A stretch of DNA of 64,000 nt from Mytilinidion resinicola (Eukaryota; Ascomycota; Dothideomycetes; Mytilinidiales; Mytilinidiaceae), in NCBI RefSeq assembly GCF_010093595.1, contig NW_022985449.1, forward strand, positions 865,410-929,409, read 5' to 3'. Numbering within the stretch: the stretch's first letter is position 1; every line of letters begins with the position of its first letter. The notes below the pieces were generated by a model that worked only from the letters and a program-made list of their open reading frames with translations, was not told the origin of the DNA and did not search any database. Of this stretch, positions 34,901-46,625 are shown piece by piece. The translations under genes and the position numbers were made by a program.

Positions 34901-37900
34901 CGAGCCACGGCGACGATCAAGGGCTGCTCTGCCCTCAACTCCACCATCCTGGCCGGGCTGGGTCCAGTGCTATCCCCCGAGCCCTCGGACTCCCTCGTCA
35001 GCGAATGAGCAAGATGCTCCGCGGCCGCTCCCTGCACGGCCTGCCGTGCGCGCATCCCGTTCGTCGTCGCCATCCCAGCGTCCTGCGCTGGCGTTGTTGG
35101 ATCGGGGCGGCGGCCATTTAGCCTGGCTGGACGCTCGAACTGGGGCCGCCTCGAGCTGCCTGCCTTGGCCGTCCTGCCTGAAGCGCTCTGGCGAGGGCTG
35201 GTTGATGGACAGAGGTGGCCCCGGCGCGGGGGGTCTAAGAGGAAGAAGCACTTTTGCTTTTCCCTGGCGCGGTTTGACTCGCAGCGGTGCAGCGCAAATC
35301 ATCACGCGTTTGCCGGCAGAGGCCACCGGCTGCTCCCCGCTGCACAGTCGCTGGCCCAGAAGATGATGGACAAGGGCTGGCATGGGCTCGCGCAGCCTCC
35401 CGATCGCAGGGCCGCTCGGAACACGTCCCACCCTGCCCGCCGTCGTCCTGTTGCGCTTCTGCTCTCCGCACCGGTCGTGCTGAATAAGGCAAGACGACAG
35501 GCCCGAAACGGCTCGCTATCAGCACCCACGGCACCGCTAAGCGCGTGCTGCTGCTGCTGTCGAATATCTCCGCCGCCTGCCACTGGCCCGCCCATTCAGC
35601 CGTCTTGTTCCTATCGGCACCCCGGGCGGGTGGGCTGCTGCCGCCGGGCTGGGTTCGCCTGGCGGTGGAGAGCTGGCGACGGTCGGCGGCTGCGTGGACA
35701 GATATCGCAGCGTGGACTGGAGGAATGGCCGCAACAGCAACACGCTCTCGCCACGCCGCCGGCAGAGGAGCGCAATAGCGGCGGCTGCCCTTGCGTGCGG
35801 GCGCCTGTGTGCGCTGGGGGCGTGCGCATCACGAGCGTGGAGCAAACGTCGGGTCGTCTGGGGGGCTGGCAGCTAGGAGACCCTCGCTTGCGTGCAGTGG
35901 CAGAGTGGTTCGCGATTCGCCGGGCAGTCCTGTTCAGAGCAACGCGACTTCAGAGCTTTCGAAACGGCCCTTCACACGGGACTTGTGCGTGCGCCCGCCA
36001 CACGCATCCATGCCGCCCCACACGCATGCTCTGGAGATTGTCTGCGCTGGGCAGAAGCCGAGCAGCAGCCCCAGAGATCTCCACCCGCCTTTTAGGTACA
36101 GCTGGGCCTGCACTCCAATCCACGACGACACCCACGCCCCCGCTGCAACAGCTGCAACAAGTGGACCTCATCGCCGACGCGCCCCAAGTGTCCTGGTGTC
36201 CTGCGAGACTCGTGCCGGCCCGCCACGCAGCAGCCGTCGCAGCAGCAGCCAGCAGCATCTGAGCATCGTGAAGGGCGCCCCCATCCACCCACCGCCCACA
36301 GGCCGCAGCGAGGCGCGTGCTCCGCAGCCAGCCCTAGCCTCAGCCTGCCCGCCTGCCCGCCGTGCGTGAGGTCTGCACAGAATCCGCGGCTGCATCCTCT
36401 CACTTTCCCCAGCCCAGTCCCAGCACGAGAGCAGCAGCCTCAACCGCCGGTCGCCAGCACCTCAGCAGCCTCGCCCTCCGCGCCGAGCGTCCAGGGCTGC
36501 GGTCCCGTGAGTGTCAGCTCGTTCAGCGTGAGTGTTGGCCCGTTGTTTCTTTTCCGCGCCTTGCCATTGCGTTTCCCGTGCTCGCCTATCTCTGCTGGGC
36601 TGGTTGGCTCGCGCGGCGCTAGCATCAAGTCCCATCCCAACCTCTCCTCCGGCTTCTAAACCTCCGCCCTCCCCACTGCTTTCGCGCCCTCTCTCGCGCT
36701 CCACCTCCTCCCACCACTCCATACTCGTCGAGGGTGCGCGTTCCCGTCGGCCTCAGCCTGTCCGCTCTGCTAATCCGTGCTGCCAGTTCCTCTCCGCCGC
36801 CCGCGAGCTATCACGAACCGCCCGGCCCGCCACTACCCCAGGTGCGCGAGGACTTTACGACCCGCTACGACCAGCCAGACCGTCTCGTGCCCGTCCAATG
36901 AGCTCGGTGGCTGCAGAATCACCCTATCTCAACATCTTCATCCCTAGGCTGGTCGCCGTCGTTCCATCTCATAGCGTGCATTGACCGTCCGCCAAAAGCA
37001 TTTTTGAAAGCTAGTCCTCACGACCGCGACGACCTAACGACGTACTCTTTGTCTTTTTAGCATTGCAGCGTTCCTGTTCTGACGAGCCTGTGTGAAAAGC
37101 GCGCGCCGCATTCCTGGCATCCGTATCTGCGAGATTCCTCGGTCCTGTTTCACCACCTTGGTACCACTACGCAGCACTGCCAAGTACTCCCCCCGGAAAT
37201 CCTCACAGGTCCAGAGCGGGCTGGATATATTCGCGCTTCTGGCTCTCGACGTCTGCGCGACCGCTGAGACCTGTTTGCCCACGTGTTTGACAGGCATCGC
37301 TGGCTTCGGACTGGTCCCCAGGTTTCATTCCTAGCAAACAATCGCCTCTCCCGTATCTACCGCCGCCGTCTCCACCTTATCGCTGGAGTCGCGTCAAACT
37401 ATAACACCGTCCAGTCTCATCCGCCGGCAACTTGCACCGATTCTGCAATCCCCGCCGCAGAGCATCCACTGCCTGTTTCCGCTTCTCCGTTCGGCAATCT
37501 GGTGCGTTGACTCGAGGTTCTCCCGCGGTGACGATTTGAAGTGAGTGCTGTAGCGAACCATCGCCCGCACCCCTCCAACACCGAAAAGCTGGAGCTGCCA
37601 TCGATAACGTCGGTCCACTCCCGAGGCCCCACAGACGCCGCATCGTGGTATACTCCCCAATACGCGCCACGACCGTCTGTCCCGACGGAGCGATTGCCTG
37701 CTTTGTCCCAGATTCAGGCGCACGCGAGCACGTCCTCCAATTCATCCTCGCCTCGGGGTGGTTCCTTTAGCGCGTCCTCCGTCCTCAACGGCAGTGCGAG
37801 CTCGAATACGTCTTACTCCTCCTCGGTCAACGGCCACGCAGGCGGGTTCAAGACGCCTTCGCCCGAACAGACTCCCCAGGCGCTGAGTCGTGAAGGGCAT

Positions 37901-37907
37901 CCGTTGA
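31901..37907 (+). promoter_or_regulatory. Long GC-rich upstream region and leader of stuA
   Basis: Six kilobases with no recognisable gene, GC-rich and full of overlapping Arg/Ala/Pro frames on both strands (for example 35165-36262 plus, 32439-33311 minus), which I regard as composition artefacts. In Aspergillus nidulans stuA has an unusually long, regulated upstream region with two start sites and leader ORFs (established). The position here suggests the same design. Leader features: a 28-codon frame starting at ATG 36898 and ending at 36984; GTGAGT donors near 36,507 and 36,529; a TTTTTAG acceptor near 37,060; and no ATG between 36,985 and 37,907. The extent of the transcript is unknown. 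Confidence 0.45.
37389..37396 (+). promoter_or_regulatory. Candidate StuA response element (TCGCGTCA)
   Basis: Matches the published StRE consensus (A/T)CGCG(T/A)N(A/C), about 590 bases ahead of the stuA ATG. A second match (TCGCGTGA) is at 31646-31653. Such short motifs occur by chance, so feedback control is only a hypothesis. Confidence 0.3.
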
Positions 37908-37985
37908 ATGTGCAGTCGCAGCAGGAATCTCCATACGGTTCTCAGCAAGACTACGGGTATAGCGCCGAGAATTACAGCAGCATGA
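37908..37985 (+). promoter_or_regulatory. 25-codon upstream ORF ending inside the stuA start codon
   Basis: ATG at 37908, 25 sense codons, TGA at 37983-37985. The stuA ATG is 37982-37984, so stop and start share the bases ATGA. It is the first ATG after 36,900 in the unspliced leader. This arrangement permits termination-reinitiation, or attenuation, of stuA translation. It would be removed if a leader intron ends at the TTACAG just before 37,978. Confidence 0.55.
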
Positions 37986-40100
37986 ACCAGATGCAGCCCT
38001 ATGGAGAGGTGCATCCATCTCACATGTCAGCCGCAACAGCACACGCGCCGTCTTCGGGCGCTCCTACCGGACTCTCGCACTACTCGTATCAGACACAACC
38101 GCCAATATTACAACCAGGACCTCAATATGCGTCTGGACCCGGTGGGTATCCCCCGTACGGCTTTGGAAATGGTGTCCCATCACAGCTTCCTGTGTCTTCA
38201 TCAATTGGTAATTCAATGGGTCAAGCTCTCCCCCTCCCAGGTAAGTGCATCTCGCAGTCGACTGAGCAAAAATGCTGACAAAACAGCTATGACATCTGGA
38301 GCACCCGCCTCCTCGCTTTCAGGCTCGCAGAGTTATCAATCTCATACGTTTGATACCACCGGTCAAGTCGCACCGCCTGGCATGAAGCCTCGTGTTACCG
38401 CAACATTGTGGGAAGATGAGGGCAGTCTCTGCTTTCAAGTCGAGGCCAAGGGTGTTTGCGTTGCTCGCCGGGAAGGTATGAAACCCAACATATTATTCTA
38501 TCTATATTTGGCTGATGATATGCAGACAACCACATGATCAACGGCACCAAGCTACTCAATGTGGCTGGTATGACCAGAGGTCGACGAGACGGCATTCTCA
38601 AAAGCGAAAAGACACGGCACGTGGTCAAGATTGGCCCAATGCACCTCAAGGGAGTCTGGTACGCTTATCCCTGTCCGTAGCGCTGAACACCATACTGATA
38701 TAGTCAGGATTCCTTTCGAGCGAGCTTTGGACTTTGCGAACAAGGAGAAGATAACAGAACAACTGTATCCTCTCTTTGTTCATGATATTGGTGCTCTTTT
38801 GTACCATCCAACAAACCAGCCGCGTGCTGGTGTTGGAGCAGGTGTTAGTGCCATGGCAGCGGATCGGAGTCGCAGAGCTGATCCTACCCAACAGCGCTTC
38901 CTCGGCGCCCCGGCGAGCTCCCAGCCGTCCTCGCTGCATCACCACCATTCTATGAGCAACCCCATCGGGGGCCATATGCCGCAACCTCCCCACGCTATAC
39001 AGCCACACCCCTCGGCTCCACGACCGGGCCTAGACAGGGCACATACGTTTCCAACTCCCCCGACCAGCGCGTCCAGTGTAATGGGTAGCATGGGCAACCA
39101 GGGCAGCTCGTACGAGTGGAGCCAGTCTAATGTCCAGCCAATGCCTGGAAGTCAACCCCTCAACATAGATACCGGACTAAGCAACACACGCTCTGTGCCC
39201 ACGACTCCTGCATCAACCCCGCCAGGTTCACTCTCGCAAGGGATGCAATCGTATCCGCCCAGCCAGGGATACGACAGCTCCCGACAAATGTACTCAGCGC
39301 CTCCTGCCCAGCCGACACAGTACAACACTCAGCCTCACATGATGCGCTATGGCCAACCGCTTCAACCCAGCGCGTACCCGAAGAGTGAAATGGCTCCTCC
39401 TTCAAGAGCTGGTGAGGTTGACCAGCAAGTAGATAGCAAGCCGCCGGACGGCATGATGGGTCAAGGCTCTGAACCGGTGGCTCATGGCCCCGGAGATGAC
39501 GAAGCTGAGCACGAGAACGACAACGAATATACGCACACTAGTGCTTCTTATAACGGCAGCCGAGGCGCCTATTCTTACAACCCCAGCGCACCATCCGGAC
39601 CGCTGCATGGAGAACACGCACATCTGTCTCCGGAAATGACTGGATCCCCACACCAAAATGGGTCTGGAAGGGCCACACCACGGACGACATCTACGAATCA
39701 GCCTCAATGGACGTCGGGTTACACTACCCCGCAGCGTGCCCAACAGCCGCCGTCGTCTAACCTCTACAGTGTCATGAGTGATACCCGAGGTAGTACTGCG
39801 AATGGCAACTCGACCGCAGATGCCTATCAGGCTCCTGCTGCTGTTCCTGCGTACGCCAACCAGACTTATGCCACGAACGGTGTCTCGTCAAACAAGCGTG
39901 GTCGAGACGACGAGGATGAGCAGGACTCGTACGGCCGCCCAAGCAGCCGAGGCGGCGAGGACATTGACAGCCTCAAACGCCGAAAAACGATTCGCGAAGG
40001 GAGCGTGGGCGGACCTGTGGCTAGCGCTTTCGATCGTGACCGCAACGGCCTCCAACGAACCCGATCGGCAATCCCTCAGCGTGCCGGCGGGCGGAGGTAA
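37982..40100 (+). CDS. stuA: APSES transcription factor StuA
   Basis: StuA is a bHLH-like APSES DNA-binding regulator of conidiation, development and often virulence or secondary metabolism; it acts in the nucleus. Exons: 37982-38240, 38287-38475, 38526-38658 and 38708-40100; 657 residues. The start [16 protein letters not shown] matches the usual StuA N-terminus (MNQPQPYMDVHSH in Aspergillus). The APSES domain spans about residues 120-235: [20 protein letters not shown], then [59 protein letters not shown]. The Q/P/S-rich C-terminal half keeps family blocks [41 protein letters not shown] and a bipartite nuclear signal ([15 protein letters not shown]). The same frame stays open for 150 codons upstream (37532-37981) with no ATG, so a longer isoform from a spliced upstream exon is possible. 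Confidence 0.95.
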
Positions 40101-41624
40101 AGCTTGCAAAATATCCCTAATGTGACTGGGTGGCCGCTTCTTCGAATGTTTGCAATAGACTGAGGGTTTGCCTTGTCCGTGTCTGGTGACTTACGGCCAT
40201 CCTATCAGGCGTTTTTTGCAGCGACTGGTTGTTTGCCTTCACCCCGAGGACTTGTTTAGTCACGACATGAACCTGCATAGCCGCTTTTCCTTTTGTTATC
40301 TTTTCCAAAGAAGGTCCTTTACCTTAACGATTGTGCTTTTCCGCAGGACACCAACCGAACCGCACACGTTCCCTCCGACGAGACGACCTTGAACTCGCAC
40401 CCGAAACCTTACTTCTCTTTGTGTCACACAACGCTTCCTTACCCTCTTCCGTGTTTCTTCTTTTACCTAAACTTTGGGGCATCATGACGACCTATAACGA
40501 TTTTTCTTGCGGAGCGAACCCACTACTTTTGTGTGGGTTTGACAAAACGAGACGCGGCGGCACCGATTTTGTCTGTCTTCACGATCCAAACGACTCCCTG
40601 CCATATACACGCCCGTTGTGTGCGTGTCGCAGGTGACGATTCTGTACTTTCTACCAAACCAACAAACTTGTTCTATTGTCTTCTTTTGTTACTTTTCTTC
40701 ACGAAATTATGGATGGATATGGGCCTCTTTGGCGATTATGCACTCGCACGGCCGGTACATCAACGACAACGTTGGACGTTAATTGCTTGCTCCCACCGAG
40801 ATGCCACACACGCGGTGGCCGAACGCCACTCCACCTTCACCTTCTTCTTTTCTTATATCCGCTTCTCAGTGCCTCGTTAGGGGAAACGGGAAACGGATAG
40901 GGTATTTAGGCCACGGGAGCTTGGAAAGGAAATGCAGGGATTGGGGGGTGTCCGATGGATGATAATGAGGATATCAAAAGCTGCTTCTTTTTTCCGAACG
41001 CTCAAAATATGCCTGTTTTTATGCTGTGATGTCGTGACTCTCCAGATCGGCTTTGCTGAAATGCTGTTTTGCTACTATGATTACGGCATTGAGGCACCCC
41101 AGACGTCTGCCTCCGCCTCCAAACTGCCTCGAACGACACACCCGATTCTCGGCCTGCAGACAAGACGAACATCAAACGATACCAATTTACAGCTGCGAAT
41201 CTATGTCCGTTACCACCCACCCAAAACCAGGCCTCTGGTTTCAGCCTTTTGCAGAACTGTTCGACCTATCGAGGCACCCCTAACAGCGGCACCCAGACCC
41301 CAGAATGTAGCCTTAAAAGTCGGTGAATCAAAGCTCGGGAATCTTGGAAGTGAGGATTCCAAGCCACATTGTGGCAACTCAAGCGAAAGAGCGACCGGCG
41401 CAACGCAACGCAGCGCCAAGAGGCAGCGTCATCAGCTCGCAAAAGGCCTCGACAGACGCTTTGAAACGCGCATGTCAACGAGGCTGAGCCGCAACACCAC
41501 CCAGGCACCGACAAACATTACTCCGCAGACCAGTATACATTACCCAGAGCCCGGACGGTTGACCGCAACCCACACCATCCGCAACCGCCGGTCCTGAACC
41601 CCGCGATACACCCCGCGACCCAAT
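40101..41624. other. stuA 3' region and fimbrin promoter
   Basis: About 1.5 kb without a supported gene. The pyrimidine-rich left half looks like a long stuA 3' untranslated region (inference). The 221-codon frame at 40932-41597 has no domain and runs into the fimbrin leader. Confidence 0.5.
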
Positions 41625-43850
41625 ATGAATATTATCAAGATCCAGAGGTGAGATGCGCGCTTGGCCTTCAAATATCCTCGCCAATGCTAAGTATTCAGTA
41701 TGAATACGTGGCTAATTCTTGCGGATGCCGTGCGCAGGAAATACCCTCAGTTCCAGCAATCCGAGATCTTCGGGCTGCAAGATGCCTTCCGCAGGCTGGA
41801 CATCGACGACAAGGGCTACTTGGACGAGGCGACGGTCATCAAGGCGACACAGTCGTCTGAACACCAGCCGTACGACGTCGTGCGCCAGGCACTGAAAGAG
41901 GTGGAGCTGGACAGCTCGCGGAGAGTCGAGCTGGAGGACTATGTCGATGTAAGACTTCCGTCGGCTTCCGTGGCCTTTTCTCTGGTGCATGAGTTGTGTC
42001 CAGATTGGGAGAGGAGGGGATATGATGTCCTGGGGGTCTATTTGTGGAAGCACTCGGACTAACGATTGTCAGCTCATCTCAAAAGTGCGAGGTTCCTCTC
42101 CAGCGCAGCAGCGCATGTCCACTGGACCGCAAAGAGCACGAGGCCTCAGCAGCGCAACCACCACCTCTCCTCAACAATCCGGACACGCTTCAAAGGGCAG
42201 CCATGGTGGCGGACGGATACAAGTCCAGGGCTCATCGGCGAACGTCACGCACACAATCAACGAAGACGAGCGTACCGAATTCACACGCCATATCAATGCG
42301 GTGCTCGCGGGCGACCCGGACATTGGCGACCGCCTGCCCTTCCCGACCGACACATTTGAGATGTTCGACGAGTGCAAGGATGGGCTTGTGCTGGCAAAGC
42401 TCATCAACGACAGCGTGCCGGATACCATTGACGAGCGCGTGTTGAACAGGCCTGGCCGCAAGATCAAGACGCTGAATGCGTTCCACATGACCGAGAATAA
42501 CAACATTGTTATCGAGTCTTGCAAAGGTATCGGCTGCTCCGTTGTCAATATCGGTAGCGGAGATATCATTGAGGTCCGCGAGCATCTGATTCTGGGAATG
42601 ATCTGGCAGATTATTCGCCGAGGTCTGTTAGGCAAGATTGATATAAAACTACATCCTGAGCTTTACAGGCTTCTAGAGGACGGCGAGACCCTAGAACAGT
42701 TTCTCCGCCTACCACCAGAACAGATCTTGCTGAGGTGGTTCAACTACCATCTGAAGAATGCCAAATGGGGCCGCACGTAAGTTCTAAGACGCTGAAAAGC
42801 ATGCGTACAAATAACCAACATTAACCTCCATACAGCGTCAAAAACTTCTCCTCCGATGTCAAGGACGGTGAGAACTACACCGTGCTCCTCAACCAACTAA
42901 AGCCAGACATCTGCTCCCGCGCACCTCTCCAAACCCACGACCTCCACCAGCGCGCCGAGCAAGTCCTCGACAATGCAGACCGCCTCGACTGCCGCAAATT
43001 CCTAACCCCTAGCTCTCTCGTTGCCGGCAACCCGAAGCTGAACCTTGCCTTTGTCGCCAACCTCTTCAACAACCACCCGGGCCTCGAGCCGATCACCGAA
43101 GAAGAGAAAGCCGACATCGACGACTTCGATGCCGAGGGCGAGCGCGAAGCGCGCGTCTTCACCCTATGGCTGAACTCCCTCGACGTCTCACCGGTCGTGC
43201 AATCCTTCTTCGAGGACCTGAAGAGCGGCATCGTCCTGCTGCAAGCGTACGACAAAGTCATCCCTGGCTCCGTAAACTGGCGCCACGTGAACAAGCCGCC
43301 AGCCAACGGCGGCGAAATTATGCGCTTCAAAGCGCTCGAGAACACCAACTACGCCGTCGAGCTGGGCAAGGCCAACTCCTTCTCGCTGCCCGGCATGCAA
43401 GGCGCCGACATCACCGACGGCCAGCGCACCCTCACGCTGGGGCTGGTGTGGCAGCTCATGCGCCGCGACATTGTGTCGACGCTCTCGTCACTGGCGCAGC
43501 GCATGGGCAAGCGCGACATCTCGGACAGCGACATGATCCGCTGGGCGAACGACATGGTCAAGAAGGGCGGCCGCACGAGCTCGATCCGGTCGTTCAAGGA
43601 TAGCAGCCTCAGCACGGCCGTCTTCTTGCTCGACGTGCTGAACGGCATGAAGAGCTCGTACGTCGACTACGACCTTGTGTTGGCAGGGAAGACGGAGGAG
43701 GAGGCGTACCAGAACGCGAAGCTGGCGATTAGCATTGCGCGCAAGATGGGCGCGACGATTTGGCTGGTGCCGGAGGATATTGTGGCGGTGCAGAGCAGGC
43801 TGATTACGACGTTTATTGGGAGTTTGATGGCGACGGCGGAGAAGAAGTAG
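41625..43850 (+). CDS. SAC6: Fimbrin (plastin), actin-bundling protein
   Basis: Fimbrin cross-links actin filaments in endocytic patches and at growing tips. Exons: 41625-41647 (a 23-base microexon, MNIIKIQ), 41738-41948, 42073-42776 and 42836-43850; 650 residues. The microexon join yields MNIIKIQRKYPQFQQSEIF, the normal fimbrin start. An N-terminal EF-hand-like region (about 15-75) has the loop DIDDKGYLDEAT, with Thr instead of Glu at position 12, so calcium binding is doubtful. A low-complexity linker (about 80-125) follows. Four calponin-homology domains come next in two tandem actin-binding domains, e.g. NEDERTEFTRHINAVL, NAFHMTENNNIVIESCKGIG, LNLAFVANLFNNHPGL, EGEREARVFTLWLNSL, WANDMVKKGGRTSSIRSFKD. 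It ends IGSLMATAEKK, as in homologues. Confidence 0.95.
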
Positions 43851-45155
43851 GGTAGGAGGGTGGTGGATGGGGGATGATTCGGGGGCTGTGGAGGGAGGGA
43901 TGGGGGCGGCGGGTCTCTTTTTAGGTGGTTTAGTTCAATGGAAAAGTTTCAACTCGGATTATGGGCTGCGTTTGGTGGGGTTTTGCAAGTTGTGATGATG
44001 GGTTGGGGGACCTCAGACGGTGGTGGCATGAGGCCAGATGAGTGATGGAGGAGGTCTGGTTTGGGGGGGCTGGCAAAGGGGAGCGGGTTGGGGGTGAAAT
44101 CAGGTAGGGGGGACGGGGATGGTGCTGGAGGTGCTGGAGGTGCTGGATCAGGTCGATTTTGATTTTGATTTGTAGGCTGTGATAACGGATTGAAATACCT
44201 CAGACAGCGGCAGCTTGTAGTCCATACACTTCTTCCAGTGATCTGATTTCGGGTGTCCGTCAAAGGATATCATCTTAACGCTTATAATCAGACAGGGGGG
44301 CTGATGGTCTTGCTGGAGGTCTCGAACCAGGTCGACGCTGGTATGGTTGTGCACGCTGTGATCACGGGTTGGGGTATCTCAGACGGCGGCAGCACGAGTC
44401 TAGAATCCTGACAAGTGAGGTCTGATTTGGGGCGTTCGTCAAAGGACATCGGATTAAGGGTTGAAGTCAGGTAGCGGAGCTGGTGATACTGCTGTAGGAG
44501 CTAAATCAGGTTCGTGTTGTTAGGGTTTTGCGGATCGTGATAAATTGTTGAGGTGTCTCAGACGGCGTGAGTACGAGTCCAGAATCGGGACAGGGGAGGT
44601 CTGATATAGGGTATCCGTCAAAGGACATCGGATTGAGGGTTGAAATCAGGTCTGTGTTGTCACGGTTTTGTACATTATGATGACTCGTTGAGGTACTTCA
44701 GACGGCGTCAACACACAGTACACTCTCCAGCAGTAACTAGGGTTCCAAAGTTGTATTACGGAAGCTATTGTCTTACAACCTCCTCTGGGATACCAAATCC
44801 GGCATCGCGTTAATATCTGCGCCACACTGCCGTCACTGCCGCGGTGATTGGCCGGCTTGAGTCATCTGCGCTGTCCCGACGCCTTGCTACCTGTGCCTGA
44901 TGCTGTGACAGTTCCACCTACCTACGACTCACACCCGCGACACGCTTAGCTGGAATATATACCTTCGGGTCCTCAGGCAGCCGCTCTTCTTCTACTTCCG
45001 CCGATACCCTCACCCGCCCATCGCAACCCTCCTATTAAGCTCCAGGCTCTCCCGTTCACCCCACCTTTATCCGCGTCCTTGTTACGGCTCCGACTCCTGA
45101 ACCTCCAAACGCCGATTTTTACGAGCACGAAGCACAAAAGAAAGCGTATCTAGTC
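43851..45155. other. Spacer with degenerate repeats, fimbrin to small gene
   Basis: No gene. The first 0.9 kb is a G/T-rich degenerate tandem repeat (separate entry). The last 0.4 kb is the pyrimidine/CA-rich promoter of the next gene, with AATATATACC near 44,955. Confidence 0.5.
43965..44760. repeat. Degenerate tandem repeat, five units of about 140-190 bp
   Basis: The core CTCAGACGGCGG-like motif recurs near 44,011, 44,199, 44,377, 44,556 and 44,696. Each copy is preceded by a TGTGATnANGGGTTG-like block, and the middle copies are followed by GTCCGTCAAAGGACATCGGATTAAGGGTTGAAATCAGG-like sequence in diverged forms. A (GGTGCTGGA)3 run sits in unit 1. No coding frame is shared. The five cores and their order are visible by eye; exact unit edges are approximate. 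Confidence 0.75.
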
Positions 45156-45765
45156 ATGTCGTCTTCGATAAACATCCCTAGGCGGAGGAAGCAATCGGCG
45201 TCCGGGTTGGCTATGGACCCGGCGTCTGCGTCTTCTGGCCTTGCGAACTCCTCGAGCTCTAGCTATGGCGGCTTCACAGGCAAAGGAAAGAGCCCGGTTG
45301 CGAGCTCAGCAGCACCAGAACCGAGCAGCTTTAGTGGGAGGGAGAGGAGGGTCAGCCTTCTGGGTACGTTCGTTCCGACCTTCCTGAGGTTCTTTGTGAA
45401 GAGAGGATAGAGGGGTCGAGATAAGGGATTGGACGACACGAATCCGGAATATGTGCTAATCAATTGATATTGTAGGCTCCTCCCTCTCTAAGGCTGAGCA
45501 CATCGTCGTCAATGTCGGAAGCCCGGAGCAAGTGCGGTTGGTACGTTATGTCTCCGCTATAATCACGAATGCAGAGGCATTGAGCTAATCAAAAGGGTCG
45601 TAGATCACTTGCGTAAAGTCCTCCCAAGGCTTCGAATGGAGCTCGGACATCTTCCTCCCGTCCTACGCCAACGACCGTGACTCCCGCGATCTCGAGCGCA
45701 GGCAAGACCCTGTCGAGGATATAATTGTTACCGATGAGGAGATTGCAGAGATGTTTCCGCAGTAG
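45156..45765 (+). CDS. Small conserved fungal protein, unknown
   Basis: Three exons: 45156-45363, 45476-45540 and 45604-45765; 144 residues; donors GTACGT twice, acceptors TAG. The N-terminal half is Ser/Ala-rich (SSSINIPRRRKQSASGLAMD). The conserved-looking part spans the introns: RERRVSLLGSSLSKAEHIVV, NVGSPEQVRLITCVKSSQGF, EWSSDIFLPSYANDRDSRDL, then VEDIIVTDEEIAEMFPQ at the end. Codon phases fit across both joins and the composition is protein-like throughout, so it is a real gene. I do not recognise the family; the acidic C-terminus and short globular core give no catalytic clue. The reading frame would terminate quickly in either retained intron. Confidence 0.8.
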
Positions 45766-46625
45766 ACGGGTGACATATGCTTTACTACTCACACACGAAT
45801 TCACGAACGGGATAACTGGGCTGGCGAATAGACACGGGCATATGCGGTCCTTTGGATTGCCTCGGGAGCACGGCACGGCAAGGCTATAGAATGGCTCTTT
45901 CTCCTCTTCTCTCATACTCTACGGATAGTTCAGGGGGGCGTTGCTTATCATTCCAGGCGCGAACTGATTTTGATACATATAGGTCGGCATCTGGGCGGGT
46001 CTATGATTTTAGGGGCAAGTGGGTAATGAGCTTGGGCACGGTGTTGCGGTTCCTTTCCTATCCTCATTTTCTCACGTCCTGCGCAGGGTTTGGGGCTAAT
46101 GGGTCTTTTCTTCTTGATTCTTTGCGGTACGGAGTCCGGATTGGCTTGGTTGTGTATATCTCCATTCAACTAATCCTGCGTACATCTATCCACTCACAAG
46201 TTCATTAAATGGCGGGGTTGAGGTGAAAGAAGTGAAAGAAGAGATGAAGGCCCATGGGCCAGATCTTAGCTGTAATATGATCTACGCATACTTGAGACGA
46301 AGACACTTATCCCCACTAATTCGCCAGTTCACCATTCACATGTCTGTCTGGAGACCAGTTCGAGTGAATGTCTCAGCCCCACTCTATTCCCGCGAGCACG
46401 TGCCTACCAGACGCCAAGACACTAATCCTTGCGGCGATCCCTCCGCTCAATATCAACACCACACCAAAACAACGCCTCTATCAAACGTCCCACGCGCAAT
46501 TGCCCGCACACACAACTCTCTAAAACCCCAAACAAACCCCTTTAGACTCTCAACGCGTCAACCCCACCTCCAACGCGGCGACCCATACCCTCAACCCTCC
46601 ACAATCACCAAAGCAAACCACAACA
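45766..46625. other. Spacer before MIS14
   Basis: No gene. The last 200 bases are a CA-rich leader typical of a fungal promoter. Confidence 0.5.

Noticed and set aside
35165..36262. 365-codon plus-strand frame and its many neighbours on both strands (31.9-36.9 kb)
   Set aside because: Arg/Ala/Pro/Ser-rich translation, no domains, both strands equally open; explained by high GC content.
40932..41597. 221-codon plus-strand frame
   Set aside because: No domain, runs from the stuA 3' region into the fimbrin leader, no splice or start support.
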